63,055 nucleotides of DNA from Welwitschia mirabilis (lineage: Eukaryota > Gnetophyta > Gnetopsida > Welwitschiales): NCBI GenBank assembly GCA_051453625.1, contig JBOZIK010000001.1, forward strand, positions 121,400,877 to 121,463,931. The letters are read 5' to 3'. This document shows positions 48,622 through 62,259 of the stretch, piece after piece. The notes beneath the pieces were generated by a model. The model ran no database searches. It worked only from the letters and a program-made list of their open reading frames with translations, and was not told the origin of the DNA. Position 1 is the first letter of the stretch. Each line of letters opens with the position of its first letter. The translations under genes and the position numbers were made by a program.

Positions 48622-51600
48622 TAATTATTTAAGCCGTTATGTAAGTTTATTTTAGCATAAAATTGTCAAAAGTACAAATAGTGTGGAGGTCCTTAACTCA
48701 GACCTATCATGCCCATAATGCCCACAAAATACTTAAAACACGTACAATTTAACATTCTAAGGTAACAAACTACTGGTAGCATTGAGATGCTAAATCATAT
48801 AGTTGCTTTAACAATATTCAAGACATGCAAGATAAATGGACCCTAACAATATTTTTTGTTGACGGAATAATAAACACAACTACAAACAATAACCTCTCAT
48901 GTGTAGTCAAATAAGGCAGTTCATTATAGTATAAATGAACTTTACACAATGTTTAAGAGGGCAGTTTGCAACTTAGTTTACAAACAAGATTAACATCTAA
49001 CGCTTGACATAGTAGAAATTATTATTAACATTTGGGTAAAGTTCTCCATTTCACCCATCTATTAACCTGCTTGATTCCACATTCCAACTCATAAACAAGA
49101 TCTGATTTGTAACAAATTTGTATTTATTGTCACATTGCTTGCTTAAAGGTTTCAATTGGAGGTTAGACATGACTCACAGAAGTCTTATTGTTTTGCCAAC
49201 TAACCAATATTTGTGTATGACTGAGGATATGCACATGTTATAAGAGATTTTGATTAAACTCTAATAATATGAGTAATGCCATCATCCAAGAAATTGATTT
49301 TTGAGAGTCTCATTAACCAAATAGCTAAGCTAATTTATTTTATTGCTAAAACTAGAAAGAAGTAGTAATATTAAACTAGAAATGTTGTTTGAGACATAAA
49401 CCTTTAATAGGATAATGAAAGAAAGAACAAACATTAGAAAAATGTGGATGTATTTATGGTATGACCAAAGATATTATTGAAATGCCTTGAGAACATCCAT
49501 CTAAACTTTCTATTGAATTTTGAAATGTTAGTTTACACACGTTTCATAGTCTTGTTTTTAAATGGGACCAATGGCAAAAATGATGAAGTTAGTCCATAGA
49601 AAAATATGACAGTCTTCTTACTTATGATTCCTTGTACTAAAACATAAAGTAAATGACTAATTAATTCTCTTAATAGTTTCATACCCTTAAGAAAGAAACT
49701 ATTGATTTACTTATTATACATAGACTTATAAGTTTCATAGTCATGTGTAATGACTATTAGTTCTAATTAAATAATAAAATCTAGTAACATAAAGTACATA
49801 TCTATATGCTTATGCATTTTTTTTTTTAAATGTATTTGGAATTGTGTAACAAGATAAATACTTTTTGTACTCTTGTCTCTCTATGACCTCTCTTTTTCAT
49901 GCTTGTTATATATGTCATTTTGGTTAAGCTTTTACTATGATATTATAGCATGATCCATTAGAATATCAAAGTCCTCTCTGCTAAAGTAGTGATATCAAAA
50001 GAATTAAACATAGATTATGGTTGGTTAATAATAGCACACTAGCTATGGGGAAATAGAAAGAGTAAGAAAGAGCAATGTAAAAAAAACTCTATTATCAAAC
50101 CTGATGACCTCAAAATTCACAAGTCGTAGACATAGTTATTAATAGTAATTATTAGCATCAACTTCACATATTATACTGAATTATCAAATGTCGTGTACTC
50201 ATCAAGCCAAATGGATACCAAAAAATTAATAACATTAAATGGTGTTATGATCGAAGTTGAATATTAAATGAGTCTTATACATGGGTTCTTTTACTTAAAA
50301 CTTTATTTGAAATAAACTTTAAGCAAGAATTTAAGAAAGATTTTTCTAAAGACTAGAGAAAGCATATGGTATCTTTTGTACAAAGCATGGTGGCTAGTTT
50401 AAAGATGAGAAACCTTTCAGAATTAAGGATAATATGGAAGAATGTTAAGCCTCAAAGACAGAAAGTAAAAATTAACCTAATTTCTATTGAACTATAAAGA
50501 AATTTTAACTCATTAAAGGTTATTCAACGACTCCTAAATGTACAACATCCGTAAGGATATAGAGAGATGTTTCTTTCTCATAATTTATGTAAAGTTCCAT
50601 TTTTATTAAATAAGTTTAGTTCAGTAATAAATATTATTTTATGAAGAGATATCAAGCTTATTTTACATAATATAATAATGGTATAAGCTTTGTGATCTTG
50701 TTTTGCATAATGTAATAATATTATGTCTTAGTATTTAATATTTCCACAAGCACTAATAAATAATTAAAAGATAACAAATAAAGAATATAATTAAAAGAAG
50801 GATAAGGAAAATCGAAAAGGAAATAACATGTAAAGATGTAAAGCCAATTAGGGGATATGATGAATGAATAATTAATGTCTTAATTAGTGGATGCAATTAG
50901 TAAATAATTAATAAATGTGTAATTCATAATAAATTAAGAGTAATTAAGAAAATACTACATGTTGCAAAAAAAATAAAATACAAATGAATGATATAAGAAT
51001 CTATAGGAAAATTTAATATGAAAGAGTTCAAAGTGATGTAACATAAAAAGGATCACAAGGGTTGAAAAGCGATGGTAAAGAGAGGACAAGATAAGTTTCA
51101 ATATCTTTGAACTTCGATTTCAAAATATAAGAGATATTTTCAAACTTTCATTAATAGTAGAAGCTTCAAGCCTAAACTATTGTTCCTTTCCTAAACTGTT
51201 GTTCCTTTCCAAAACATGAAAATACTTTATCACCCCTACCTCCATGGCCAACAAGAAAAGAAACTTCTAATGTGGGAAATAAAAGAAGAATATGTTGTAT
51301 AAAGGTATGTTGAATAACACTTCTTGTTTCTAGCTTTGCTAAGGGAGGTAGCTCTCTTCCCTCACTTGCACATACACCTCCTCTCCTCACTCCCCGCATA
51401 TGAGTTGGTTGTTACATGGTAGAGCTATAGACCTACATATATGAATCAACAACACCCTCGTTCTCACTCAGTCACCCTTTGCTCACCTTAGATCATAATT
51501 CAGTGGATGCAACTTACCCGGCTACATACATCACATAGTTTAGCAACAAGGCAAAAAGCTTCCCTCACTTCATGGAAGTTGATACAAATGGATAAGGGAA

Positions 51601-52230
51601 ACCACCCACATTGCATATGCTATTTCACATACCTAATCCCCTAACAACTATCCATGTCCAATGCACCCAACTCTAGGGGATCAGTTCTCCATGTGGCGTA
51701 TGTGGACCCATCAACATCTATAAAACAGTGTGAATTTGTTCTTTGTCAATAAGAATCGTTTGCCTTGTTGCTTGATCATGAAGATCATATTTACCATATT
51801 GAGTCATTCCAATTAGGCAAGTTTACATTCCAAACCCTCTAATATAGGGCCACCCTTATATGAGGGATATGAGACACACGATATGACACAACACCTCCAG
51901 AAATTAGGAAATCTGATTTGTGTGGTGCAAAAATGTGGAAGCACATGCTATGGATTCTGAACCAACAACTATCTCCACATATTCGCAGGAAACAACTTGT
52001 GACAACATTGTTCTAGGAATACAATCTTATAAATAAACACCTTTTATTTATTATTTAAACCTAGTATGAACAATTTTTTTTAGAGTTGTAATACTCTTTG
52101 CTAGTGTACATGTAGCCATTGCCTAGGTTATTTTTAAAGTTTTATTTTTATGTCTTTTAATATTATTATTCTAGTAATAATGTTATATGAGAAGTCTAAT
52201 ACACATAGTTGGAATGTCATCATAAGTTTA
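48622..52230. other. Non-coding interval
   Basis: No gene recognised. The part at 51130-52030 is less AT-rich (ccctcacttgcacatacacctcc and similar) and ends with a TATAAATA-like box at about 52030; it might be an LTR remnant, but I found no partner copy. The open frame 51172-51399 on the minus strand has no recognisable domain. Confidence 0.45.
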
Positions 52231-52455
52231 TGTCCATTACTAACCTCTGAGTTGCATTGGTGGGGATAGGCTTTCACATGAAACACTAAGCATGACCAAT
52301 GGAGTTGATAATATTAGTATACGTTTAATGAAAAAATGATGTAGATATTCATTATATTAACAACATCTATTTCTATGTTCACTCTTAGCCTCTATGGTTG
52401 CATTGCTAGGGATGAGAACCTAGCTGGCACATGAAGTAAAACCAATGGAGATGAC
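52231..52455. repeat. Diverged direct repeat, about 145-bp period
   Basis: The segment 52231-52310 (taacctctgagttgcattgg...ggggatagg...cacatgaa...accaatggag) recurs at 52376-52455 (tagcctctatggttgcattg...gggatgag...cacatgaa...accaatggag). A weaker third copy may begin near 52560. Confidence 0.55.
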
Positions 52456-55400
52456 GATATGTAACAAGATTTCTACTATCATGTTTTATGATATTTTAAT
52501 CGTTCTAATCTTATACAAAAACTGTTTTTTAGGTCATAGTTTCTATAGCTCCAAGATAGGTACCATTAGTAACTTATATTGTAGGTTTATTTCTTGGCCT
52601 ACTAAGGATGGTGAGAAACTAGCTAAGCTAAGTAATGAACAATCTATTGTGTTATTTAAAAGCTTTAAATGTAGATCTAAAATAATGGAAAATAGGATTG
52701 AGATAGTTGCATGCAACTAATTACTTTGTCTAATTAATGAATGAAATAACTTAATTTGAATTGTAAAGGTTGTTGTAAAAAAGAAAAGCAAAAAGACACA
52801 ATCAATTTCAATGTTAACATGAAACTAAAAAGAAAGAAAAATGGCATTGATTCTTCAATGCTAATAGTTTGTCATCCTATTACTAATGTATTGAAGTAAA
52901 AAAGATATTTTTTTGCAAACTACTTTCATAATGAAAGTATGAATGGATCGCATGTCAAAGAACAAAAAAATAGAAGGCAATTTACACTAGGAATTGAATC
53001 ATCCATTGAATTAGTTATATGCATGTAAAGTTGACATAAAATGTAAATAAACAGGTGGAACAAAATGAAATCAACTTGCATGTCCTATGAGTCACTCTTG
53101 CACTCTAATTAAATTTCTAATAATGATATAAAAATGAAAGAAAAAGTAAAAAGAAAAACAACTAACTAAGGCATTTGGTTCAAACATATTCTAATAGATT
53201 TTGACAAGGAAGCCTTGATTGATTCACATGTTAGGAACCAAACTAAACATGAAGTAGAAGAGAATTCAAGTTTATTACAAAGAACATCAAATTACAAGTA
53301 GTGTTGGAATTAATTATCCAAGTGAAATTAACAATTCAATCCCCTTTTCCAAGGAAACTTGACTACATTTATAAGGAAGGTGCAAAATTAAATAGGGAAT
53401 ATTGTAAAATTGACCGATGTGAAATATGGATAGGGAAAATTGTAATAAGGATTAATTTGGCATCTATTTTAGGTTTTGACTTTTGTCATCTTCTTGAAAA
53501 TGCTTATCGTGTGTGCTATCACTTGTTGGTAGCATGTAATAAAGTCTTCATCCTTATTACAATTCTATGACAGCTCATAGGTAAATCTATCGTGTAGTAA
53601 TAAGTGGGGGTTAATTAACACTCTTACTATAGGTATATTTTATTAGTGAGTGATAAATGTGGATAACTAAAGTGGATTGTTTCTTGTTATCATCCATTGA
53701 CAAACTATTTTATTGCATCATGTCACTATGCAATAAACTTTTGCAAGTTATCATTTATTATCACCAGACTATAAGTTGTTTTAATTAAATCATGTATTTT
53801 TCTATTATTCTTGGATCACAAAACTACTCTTGTGCCTTATCATACACCTATTGCCTCACTATATGGTAATAACTTAGTCTAATTCTTATCATTTTCTTAT
53901 CATTCAATGATAAGCTAGGAGATAAAAGTATATTATGTCATTATTATATATTATGTATTAATTACCATATGCTTCAATATATTTGTATATTAAATATATG
54001 TGCAGATTCATTTTCAATAGTTTATATGCATTAATTCCAACCCATTTGAAGAGATAATTTTTAGAAATGACCAAACTTAGAGAAAACAGACTTTTAAAAA
54101 TAGGCAGACGAAAACAATTTCATTCATATCAAATGTAATGTAGCAAGCTTCTTATGACTACAAATGGTTCATGAATGATGTAAAACAGATTATGATAAAT
54201 TCACATTCAAAAAATATGCAACAATAGTACATTTCTAATGAAAAATATGGTAAAAGATACATATAAATGCATTGAGATTATGTCGTAGTAGAATTATCAT
54301 AATTCATGCAAAAGATAAGTTTACTTCCTCAAATTACATTTGAAAGCATCGGTGATCATGATAAAATTCATAGCATTTTGATCATTCATAATTGCCCTCT
54401 TCTTATCTTGTAATGGTCCCTCATCATAGTTCAACATATAAAGAAATTTTATTCCAACACCTTCCCAAGCCCAACCCAAATATTTTTGGAAAAGAAAAAA
54501 TTATTTATACATTATTTGTTAAACATCTCATAGGTAAACTATGTCAAATGAAAGAATAACTATTTACTCTTATGCCTTATTGTTTCATAAATTGAGGTAA
54601 ATGAAAATGTGGAGATGGATGATTTCTCAATCTACATTTCATACATTGTCATTTTATCCAGTCACCTAAATCCAATTCTTTAGGTCTCATTTATAGCTCC
54701 ATGAATTTCCTTAATTTAAATGTTTTTATAATTTCTAAAGGTTTTTGTGGAATTCTAAGTAGTCAACAGTAATGCACTTACACTAATCTCAGATCATATA
54801 TGTTGCTTTCTTATTTCATGTAGTTTAATAGAAGTAGAATTAAGTCATCTTCTAAGTCATGAATGTGCATTGTTATTGTTGGGTTATTAATACTTTTCAC
54901 AATGGCTATTAGTAAATGATCAAATATGGTAAAACTAATGAGAAGCGAGCAAGATGCATGCACTATTAAGAATGCTTGTTAAGGCACTTAGTTATTTCAT
55001 GTTTAATCCACATCAAAAAACCAAATCCAAGGGGTCATTCTTAATATAATTGCGCTTATTTATAGTAGGCTCATCCTATTCTAGATTTTGGATTTAAACC
55101 TTATGTTTATTACATAAGGAGGAGTTATCCTTCTCCTAAGGATTATCTAGACTCGAATCCATAATGAGATGTTAATATTTTCCCTTGGATACTCCTGATG
55201 AACCATGGTACTAATGTCTAGAAAGTGAAACTCCTCTTAATTAGTAATGTCCTATTAGTGTTAACAAACTTTTGCTATAAAAATTAAACTCTTATGCTTT
55301 GTCATAAACACTAACAGAGTTTAGGTGAGCTTTTTAAGAAATTCGTTGATAGAGGGGGTAGTTCTTGCATAAAATGTTGGTAGTAGTTCACTTTTTTTTT

Positions 55401-55540
55401 CTTGGTATTACTAGTGGGATATCAAAAAGCCTTTAACCTTAGCCTAATGAGTGGCAGTATTCACATTTAACATTTATGAAGACTTAATTTAAATAACATA
55501 GGATGTTGCAATCTACTCCTTTCCCTATATTTATTAATCC
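52456..55540. other. Non-coding AT-rich interval
   Basis: No protein domain recognised. The open stretches at 52445-52720 and 53301-53570 carry no motif I can name and have the base make-up of the surrounding non-coding DNA. Confidence 0.45.
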
Positions 55541-55559
55541 CTTAGTAAATGAATAATTT

Positions 55560-56400
55560 AGGAAACTATAGAAAATGGCTAGGAAAATGATCATTGAGAT
55601 GAAGAACATGAAAGTACAAGGATTTACTTCCTATGGAAGGCTTATCTTTTAATACCAACTCATACAAGGGTCTTTTAGAAAAATCCTTAATGAATTATTA
55701 ATCACATGCAGCATGTGAGGAAACCTCATAATTTTTTTAAATTTGTTGAAGTTGGTAGTGACATTATAACTTAAATCTTTTTGGAATCCATAGTTAGTCT
55801 TGACCTTGATACTACGTTAACTAAGATGATTCCACTTTCGAGTAAACAGTGACTTTAATTTTAGGTCTTTTTCCATGCAACATAACAATAACTTATAAAT
55901 CCTATTAAGAGCTTGTTCTAATAAATCATCTATAAACACTTCTACAAATTCTTCCAACATATCAGAAAAATGGGCATCATTGCTCATTGAAATGTAGTGA
56001 GTGCATTGCAAAACCCAAAAGGCATTCATCGGTAAGCATAGGCTCTAAAGGATGAGGTAATTATGGTTTTGTGTTAGTTTTTAAATGATATGATGGTTTG
56101 ATTATAGTTACTAAATCCATCCAAAAAGGAGCAGTATTCATGCCCAGAAAGTTTTTCTAGGATTTGATTAATGTATGATATGGGAAAGTGGTCTTCCTTG
56201 GTTTGTTTATCAAGTCTTATAAAGTTAATACTGACTCATAATTTGTCATTTTTATTTGAAACTACTATTATTGAAATTAACTACTTACTATCAAAAATTA
56301 GATATATGATGCCTTCCTTTCATAACTTATGGATTTCATCCTTGACTATCATCCATAATGCTAGGTTCAAATGTTATGATGGTTGCCTAATAAATTTTAC
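55560..56400 (-). pseudogene. Athila-like reverse transcriptase
   Basis: Reverse strand: EDHFPISYINQILEKLSGHE and CSFLDGFSNY (about 56090-56205), the DG-containing palm block; then the open stretch 55817-56029 with HFSDMLEEFVEVFIDDLLEQ, where the box reads FIDD instead of YxDD. The tail (TNFNKFKKIMRF, about 55735) is the thumb region. Stops and frameshifts separate the pieces. Confidence 0.83.
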
Positions 56401-56849
56401 ATTCTTTTTAAGTAGATCCTATGCATTACTAGAGTTAGTAAAATTCCTTTTTATAGTTCCTTATGAGACCAAGCAAAATATCCCATGTTTTCTCTTGAAG
56501 TTTAAATCATCTTAACCTCATATTCTAGTTCTATAGTGTTGCTAATGACCAAGGGATTTGTCTTTTAATTTTTAAGGAAGATGTATTTCAAGTTTGGTGG
56601 TAATTCTTTAAGTTCTAAGGCCTCTTTATCCTTTGTTTATATGGAAATTTCATGGCTACTTAGAGGTTGAAAGAGTAGTGTTTTATCTATGGTTATTTAG
56701 GGGTCTAAAGAGGGTCTCATTTGCAAATTACCCTAGCTGAAATATCCACAAATTTCAGTTCCTCTCTACTTTGACCTTCTTTCTTATGGTATTTTTGGTT
56801 AATAATGTTCATGTTAATTTTATGATTGGTAAACATAAGTTAAAGTAAA

Positions 56850-57080
56850 TTAGTTTAAAAATGTATTACCACATTCATAGTAGCTAACCAAGATCTTCCA
56901 AAAATGATTAGAAAGAACTTTTTATTAATTTTCAAAGTCATGAAGTCCATAGGATAAAGCCCTTAATCTACTTATACATTTTTAACTATTCCTAAAGGAT
57001 TTGCTACAAAATCATCTACTAATGATATAGTCATGCCAATGTCAAAAACTTCTATGAGCCCTAAGGTTATATAAAGGTAC
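56850..57080 (-). pseudogene. Athila-like aspartic protease remnant
   Basis: The C-terminal half reads NPLGIVKNV, then MDFMTLKIN and IIFGRSWLATMNVVI, matching the flap and the final G-R-x-x-L-A-T strand of plant Ty3/gypsy proteases. I did not find an intact active-site DSG/DTG triplet. Confidence 0.7.
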
Positions 57081-57499
57081 GAAGGCATGATGATAATAGT
57101 CACATGTGCATTAAGGAATCAATGGATTAACAATTACTAAAATAATTGATAACCTAGGATCCTTATGTTTAGGTGGTATCTTCTTCTTCATCATTTACAT
57201 AATGTCTTATCTATGGGTACTGGTTGAAGGATAAATTTTTACTTCTTCTTAGAAGATAATATACTTGGAGTATAAGGGTATGTTCTTAAGGGCTTAAATT
57301 AATCCTATTCTAAGATTAAATTCTTTGAATATCCTATTCGATTCTTCATCCTTTATATGATCTTTTTTCAAACATCAAGGAAATGATGCTATAGTTCTTG
57401 GCTCAATTGGCATAGTTAGAGGCATAGAATTAGTAGAACCCTCTTGATTTTATCTAAGTGATTTTAACTTTTATCTTTTTTTTCCTTTTGCTAGGAGGT

Positions 57500-58870
57500 A
57501 GGAAAGGAGGATTCCTCTAAGTGGTTTTTTTTGGGTAACTCTATGTTCTTAAAATTCTTATTTCTTTTCCTATAGCCATGAGAATCCTACATTAATTCTA
57601 TGACATTTTTCACTTCTTGTCATCACAGAATGTACATCCTTAGAAGATTTATTAATAGGTGAGGTTCTCCTTAGAAAGGTAATCCCAGTTTTTACTTTTA
57701 AACAAAATTCATTAGCATTTTTTCTATGTTTCTAACCTTATTGTTCATTAAGTCCATAATTATTGTTTTATGCTTTATGCATGGTCTGTTGCTAGTAAAA
57801 CTGTATAAATCCAAAATTACCATTATTACCTTGGCAAGATTTTGGTTGAAATAAAGGTTTATACACATTTTATTGGTATAGTGATCTCTACTGGTAATTC
57901 TAATTTCTTTGCAATTATGGTGTTTGGTTGTTGGAAAAACTTGGGTGTGATAGTGGGGCTAGAAATATAGAAGTGAAAGGAGTGATACCTTGAATAAGCT
58001 TAAGCCTAATGGCCTATTTATTTACAAATAATGCAAAAATCAGGGTTCTCAATAGTTATTATGTATAAAATCATTTCTTCTTATTAGAATTGAGGTATAA
58101 GGATTTGTGCTTATGAAAAATCTAGTCATGGACATATTCCAAATTGTACTAGATTTACAATAGTCTTTACATGTGCTCATCATTTTTTAAATCATTTTCT
58201 CCATATTTTGTATCATTGTAGCTTGTTCATGAGAAAAAGATAGTTGTTTATTAAGTTTTATTGGTCGTATTTTGCTATGATTAATAAATTTTTTTAACAT
58301 CTTAAAAGATTCTTTAGGTGTTTTGTTTAAAATATTCCCTCTTATTTCAAAATCTACATATTGCCTTACATACTTGTTTAAACCATTAATGAATATTTGC
58401 ATTAGTATATGGGAATAAAACCTATGATGAGGATTCCATTAATATAAACTTAGAAATGCTCATACGCATCCTTATATTCTTCTTCCTTTTGTTGAAAACT
58501 CATTATTTATTTGTATAGATTAAGAATTCATTATTAGAAAGTAATTTTATCATGAAGGCATTCTTAAATTTTGGCTAAGATCAAATTAGACTTTACAGGA
58601 TTTGTAACTAGATGTTTACTTATCTTTTAGGGTTGTCCTAAATGTAATCATCTTCATCTTATTTGTAGTTATAGGTGCTAGGAGTCTTAGCATGTTTTCA
58701 AAATCTATGAAATGTTTCATTGGATTATCTGTGTCTTGTCCATTGAAGGAGCATAAAAGTTTTATATTTCCAACTTCGGCATCTAATCTAGATGGAAATA
58801 CTAAGGGTTTATCTCAAATCTGCCCTTGTTGAAATTTTAGATCTTTTAGAGTCTGACCTAGTTATTCTAT
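57500..58870 (-). pseudogene. Athila-like gag remnant
   Basis: Reverse strand pieces: LCSFNGQDTDNPMKHFIDFE (about 58690-58760), MKMITFRTTLKDK and the open stretch 58187-58402 with MQIFINGLNKYVRQYVDFEI. These follow the order of the Gag capsid domain in this lineage. Multiple stops. Confidence 0.75.
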
Positions 58871-59330
58871 GTTAAGAAGATTCTAAGTTATAAAATTTAA
58901 ATTTTTATTATAGTAAAGGAGTTACTATAATAGAAGGAATGGAGTAAAGTAGAGCAATGAAAATAACAAAGCTAAGGTTTCACTTCAGGAAGTGTAATAG
59001 AATCCATCGTGGTGGCAATGCGAAGGGAATTTATAGTGTGTTTTCAACATGCTAGTATGCTCTCTCTCTTCTGCGATTACCGTACGCTAGGTTTTTCTGT
59101 CAATAATATTTAAAGCTCACATTTAGAATATTTTCTGATGTGACACGTCTTTAACATGTCCTCTTGTTAACTTCTTAGTGGTACATTCTATTGTAAAAAC
59201 CAAATGAACATTAATAAAACTCACTTAGACCTCATGTTAGTCTTCCTACTCCTAAGGGAAGGTTTTTTAATCAATAACTCATGAATCCTAAAAACCCAAA
59301 ATGGCAAGCTTAAGTGGATTTAAGTGTCCA
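58871..59330. other. Junction between Athila relic and second LINE
   Basis: No domain seen. The part near 58975-59110 (ttctgcgattaccgtacgctag) is less AT-rich and may be LINE 5' UTR or Athila leader; I cannot decide which. Confidence 0.4.
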
Positions 59331-59389
59331 AGGTAGTGGAAGCACATCTGGCATCTGGCTCTTCAATGACAGCAGAATCCCCTGATATG

Positions 59390-60075
59390 AAATCTTATGT
59401 AACTTTGATAGGGGAAAACAATTCTTAAGGTTTTCCTAACTTGGATTTTGGATTCAAACATAACAATGATAACTTGCATGCTAAGATGCCTATGAACCAC
59501 TTGAAGCACTTAGAGGCTCGATTCAAGAATAGTCTTATTGGTGGTCTCAATCCTTAGGAGGGCTTTCCTTCATATAAAATGTATGCTTACAGTGTAATTA
59601 GAGATTCCAAGCAAAATTTAAGATAATCCCTCTTTGAGAAGAACCATTGCATTTTATTTTTAATTTGAAATATGATATGAATGAGGTTTTGGCAGAAAGC
59701 CCTTATTTTTTTGGCCGAAGAGGTATAGCTTTGATAAAATCTTGCCTTTTATTATTTATAAACCCTCCCTCTTTGAGAAGATTCTAGTTTAGATTCATAT
59801 TTCAAGCCTCGCCTAGAAATATGACACCCTAATTTTTTCAAGTAATTTGGAGATATGTTAGAGGAATTTTTTAAACTCAATAGAAATATTGATCTCATGG
59901 CAAAAATGACAACAACTAGAATTTGTGTTTATATAAAACCAGAGAGTTTTAATGTAGACAAAATCATCTTGGATACTAGGTGGGGAGAAACAGTCTTCAA
60001 CCTCGAAATTAAGAATATTCCTATACACTGTTCAAAATGTGGAGAACATGATTACATAATGGAAAAATGCAATTA
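59390..60075 (+). pseudogene. LINE ORF1 with zinc knuckle
   Basis: Readable from SYVTLIGENN (about 59395) to the end at 60076. The last 73 codons (59855-60076) are open: MAKMTTTRICVYIKPESF and then IPIHCSKCGEHDYIMEKC, the zinc knuckle. The expected His of the C-x2-C-x4-H-x4-C pattern is Tyr (codon TAC), a single C-to-T change. ORF1 is the RNA-binding protein of the LINE. Upstream stops show it is dead. Confidence 0.83.
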
Positions 60076-60350
60076 AATAAAAGAAAAGATTGAAAAGACT
60101 AATTGAAAGGAAGTTAGGAAAAACAAAAAAAAGAAACCACCTTTAATCCCGNNNNNNNNNNNNNNNNNNNNNNNNNNNNNNNNNNNNNNNNNNNNNNNNN
60201 NNNNNNNNNNNNNNNNNNNNNNNNNNNNNNNNNNNNNNNNNNNNNNNNNNNATTATTGAAAAATGCAATTATATAAAAGAATAGATTTAAAAGACTAATT
60301 GAAAGGAAGTTAGGAAAAACAAGAAAAAGAAACCACCTTTAATCCCGAAT
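60055..60350. other. 100-N gap flanked by duplicated sequence
   Basis: The stretch gaaaaatgcaatta...aaaccacctttaatcccg occurs just before the gap (about 60060-60151) and again just after it (60255-60347) with a few differences, which suggests unmerged overlapping contigs. Confidence 0.85.
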
Positions 60351-60710
60351 AATGAACCCATTATGTAGGAAAATAAGTATGATATTATTTCGGAAGAAGA
60401 ACTAGAGCAGATGGCAAAAAAAAAAAACATAAAAAACCTATGACAAAGTAGAATAGAAAGATATAGAGCACATCCACAATGCGTTAGTCTCAGTACCAAT
60501 GCTCCATTTGTAGTAACAGTCACATATGGACATGGGTCAGGGATAGGAACTTAAAGATAGTGGAAATAGCATTGATGAGCACATGATGGATATGCTAGTA
60601 AATAATAAAAATATATAGAAAGATAAGAATGGATACCTAAAAAGGAAAGATTAAAAAGAAGATAAAGGAGAACATCCAAGATAGTAAGCAATCTCAACTC
60701 TTCTTCTCAT

Positions 60711-61330
60711 GATTATTTCCTTGAATTGCAGAGGCCCTAGGAATGACCAAAAAATTTCCTACCTTTGGACTCTCTTAAGAGACTTACCAATTTCTATGTG
60801 TCTTCTTTAAAAAACAAAGCTTGATTCTGTAAAAACTAGTTGTTTTTATGCAAAATTTCCTTGATCCTTCATTCTGGTTCCAAGTATGGGCACAAAAGAA
60901 GGATTGATAATCCTATTGAAGCATGGTAACATATCTACTGCTAGCAAGAGTAACAACCACCTTAATATGAATTGGATTTTTAATAATTAAAAGAGAATAA
61001 TCATAAACTTTTATGGGACTCAAGAAGCAGATCAAAGACTTCAATTCCTTCAGCACATTACACTATATTTTTCAAATATCATTATGGGTGATTTTAATCA
61101 AATATTTGATTCTCATGAGAAGTTCAATAATATCCCTAATCTCTCCACTATTGATATTTTTTCTAATTTTATTAATAAGCATAGCCTCAGAGATCTTCCT
61201 CTTCATGGTGCTTCCTATACTTACAGTAATCTCAAGGAAGGTGAAAATATTATTATGTTAAGAATTGATAGATGTTTAATTAAAAACTCTAAAGAGCATT
61301 TTTTTTAAAGTAAGATCTAGATTCGTTTCT
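60711..61330 (+). pseudogene. LINE endonuclease domain
   Basis: Starts MIISLNCRGPRNDQKISYLW (60711), with the N-terminal Asn. The central GDFN motif and the following part are in an open stretch at 61084-61308: IMGDFNQIFDSHEKF, then LRDLPLHGASYTYSN and RIDRCLI, typical of apurinic-type LINE endonucleases. A TAA replaces the Gln/Glu position after CLL near 60807. Confidence 0.86.
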
Positions 61331-62258
61331 AATCACAGGTCCATAATCCTCATGATGGACTCCCCTTAAAAGAAGTCTTTCTTCCATTTTAAGCACTCCT
61401 AGTTGAAAGATCCAAACTACATTGAATTGGTCAATCATAATTGAAATACTCCAATGAAAGATAATGCTACTTATAAATTGTTTTAAATTCTTAAAATTTT
61501 AAGGCATGAATCAATTATTTGGAAGAAATGGTTAAATAATTCCTTTAGAAACACTAAGAATTAATTATCAAAGGAGCTATGCATTATCCAAAAGCACAAT
61601 AAAACCATTAGTTCTAATTTAGGTTATAAAAATAATCTTATCTCCCAAATTCATGAAATATCTTCCAAGGAAGAAAATTACTGGAAATAGTAATCTAGAA
61701 TCTAGATAGTGAATAGACATAGGAAGAAAAACAATATATGTTGGAGTGCATCTGCAATGCACTACAAGTCTAATGCTCAGATTGTCAATTCCTTCATTAA
61801 ATATTTTCAAAATTTGTTTACAAAGAAGCCAGTGGTTCTTAGCAGTGTTTTAGTTGGTCCTCCTATCAATATAAAATAATAATGTTATTTGAGTTAAAGA
61901 GTTACAGAGGAAAAAATTTGAAGCACCATCCACTCCATGAAAAAGAACAGGGCACTAGGTTTTAATGGCTTCACAATTGAGTTCTCTCAGACTTTTTAGG
62001 ATATTAATAAAGTTGATGCTTGTGATGTAATTTAAGAAACATTCAGAAAAGATACTTTATACAAACCTTTAAATGACACTCTTCTCATTCTTATTCCTAA
62101 AACAAAAGATGCAAAAAGTCCTTACCAATATAAACCAATCAGTTTTTACAATGTTTTCTATAAGATTTGCAATAAGATTATTGCAGATTGATTTAAAGTA
62201 CTTCTCCTAAACATGATCCTCCCGTCCTAATCTGGTTTTGTTTCAAGAATAATTATCG
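61330..62258 (+). pseudogene. LINE RT N-terminal part
   Basis: After a linker, MKKNRALGFNGFTIEF (about 61937-61985) and LLILIPKTKDAKSPYQYKPI (about 62083-62142), then SFYNVFYKICNKIIAD and SGFVS (about 62145-62245) give RT motifs 0 to 2. The catalytic YADD-type region is absent. Confidence 0.85.
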
Positions 62259-62259
62259 T

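Larger units (their letters stand above)
55540..58870 (-). mobile_element. Athila-like Ty3/gypsy relic (gag, protease, RT)
   Basis: Reading leftward: gag about 58870-57500, protease about 57080-56850, RT about 56400-55560. No LTR or PBS is identified and RNase H and integrase are not seen, so this is a truncated internal fragment. It is the same broad lineage as the element at 6700-16050 but in the opposite orientation. It retains the RT centre that the other copy has lost. Confidence 0.82.

Noticed and set aside
51172-51399. A 75-codon minus-strand gene
   Set aside because: No domain, no splice context and no support beyond being open.
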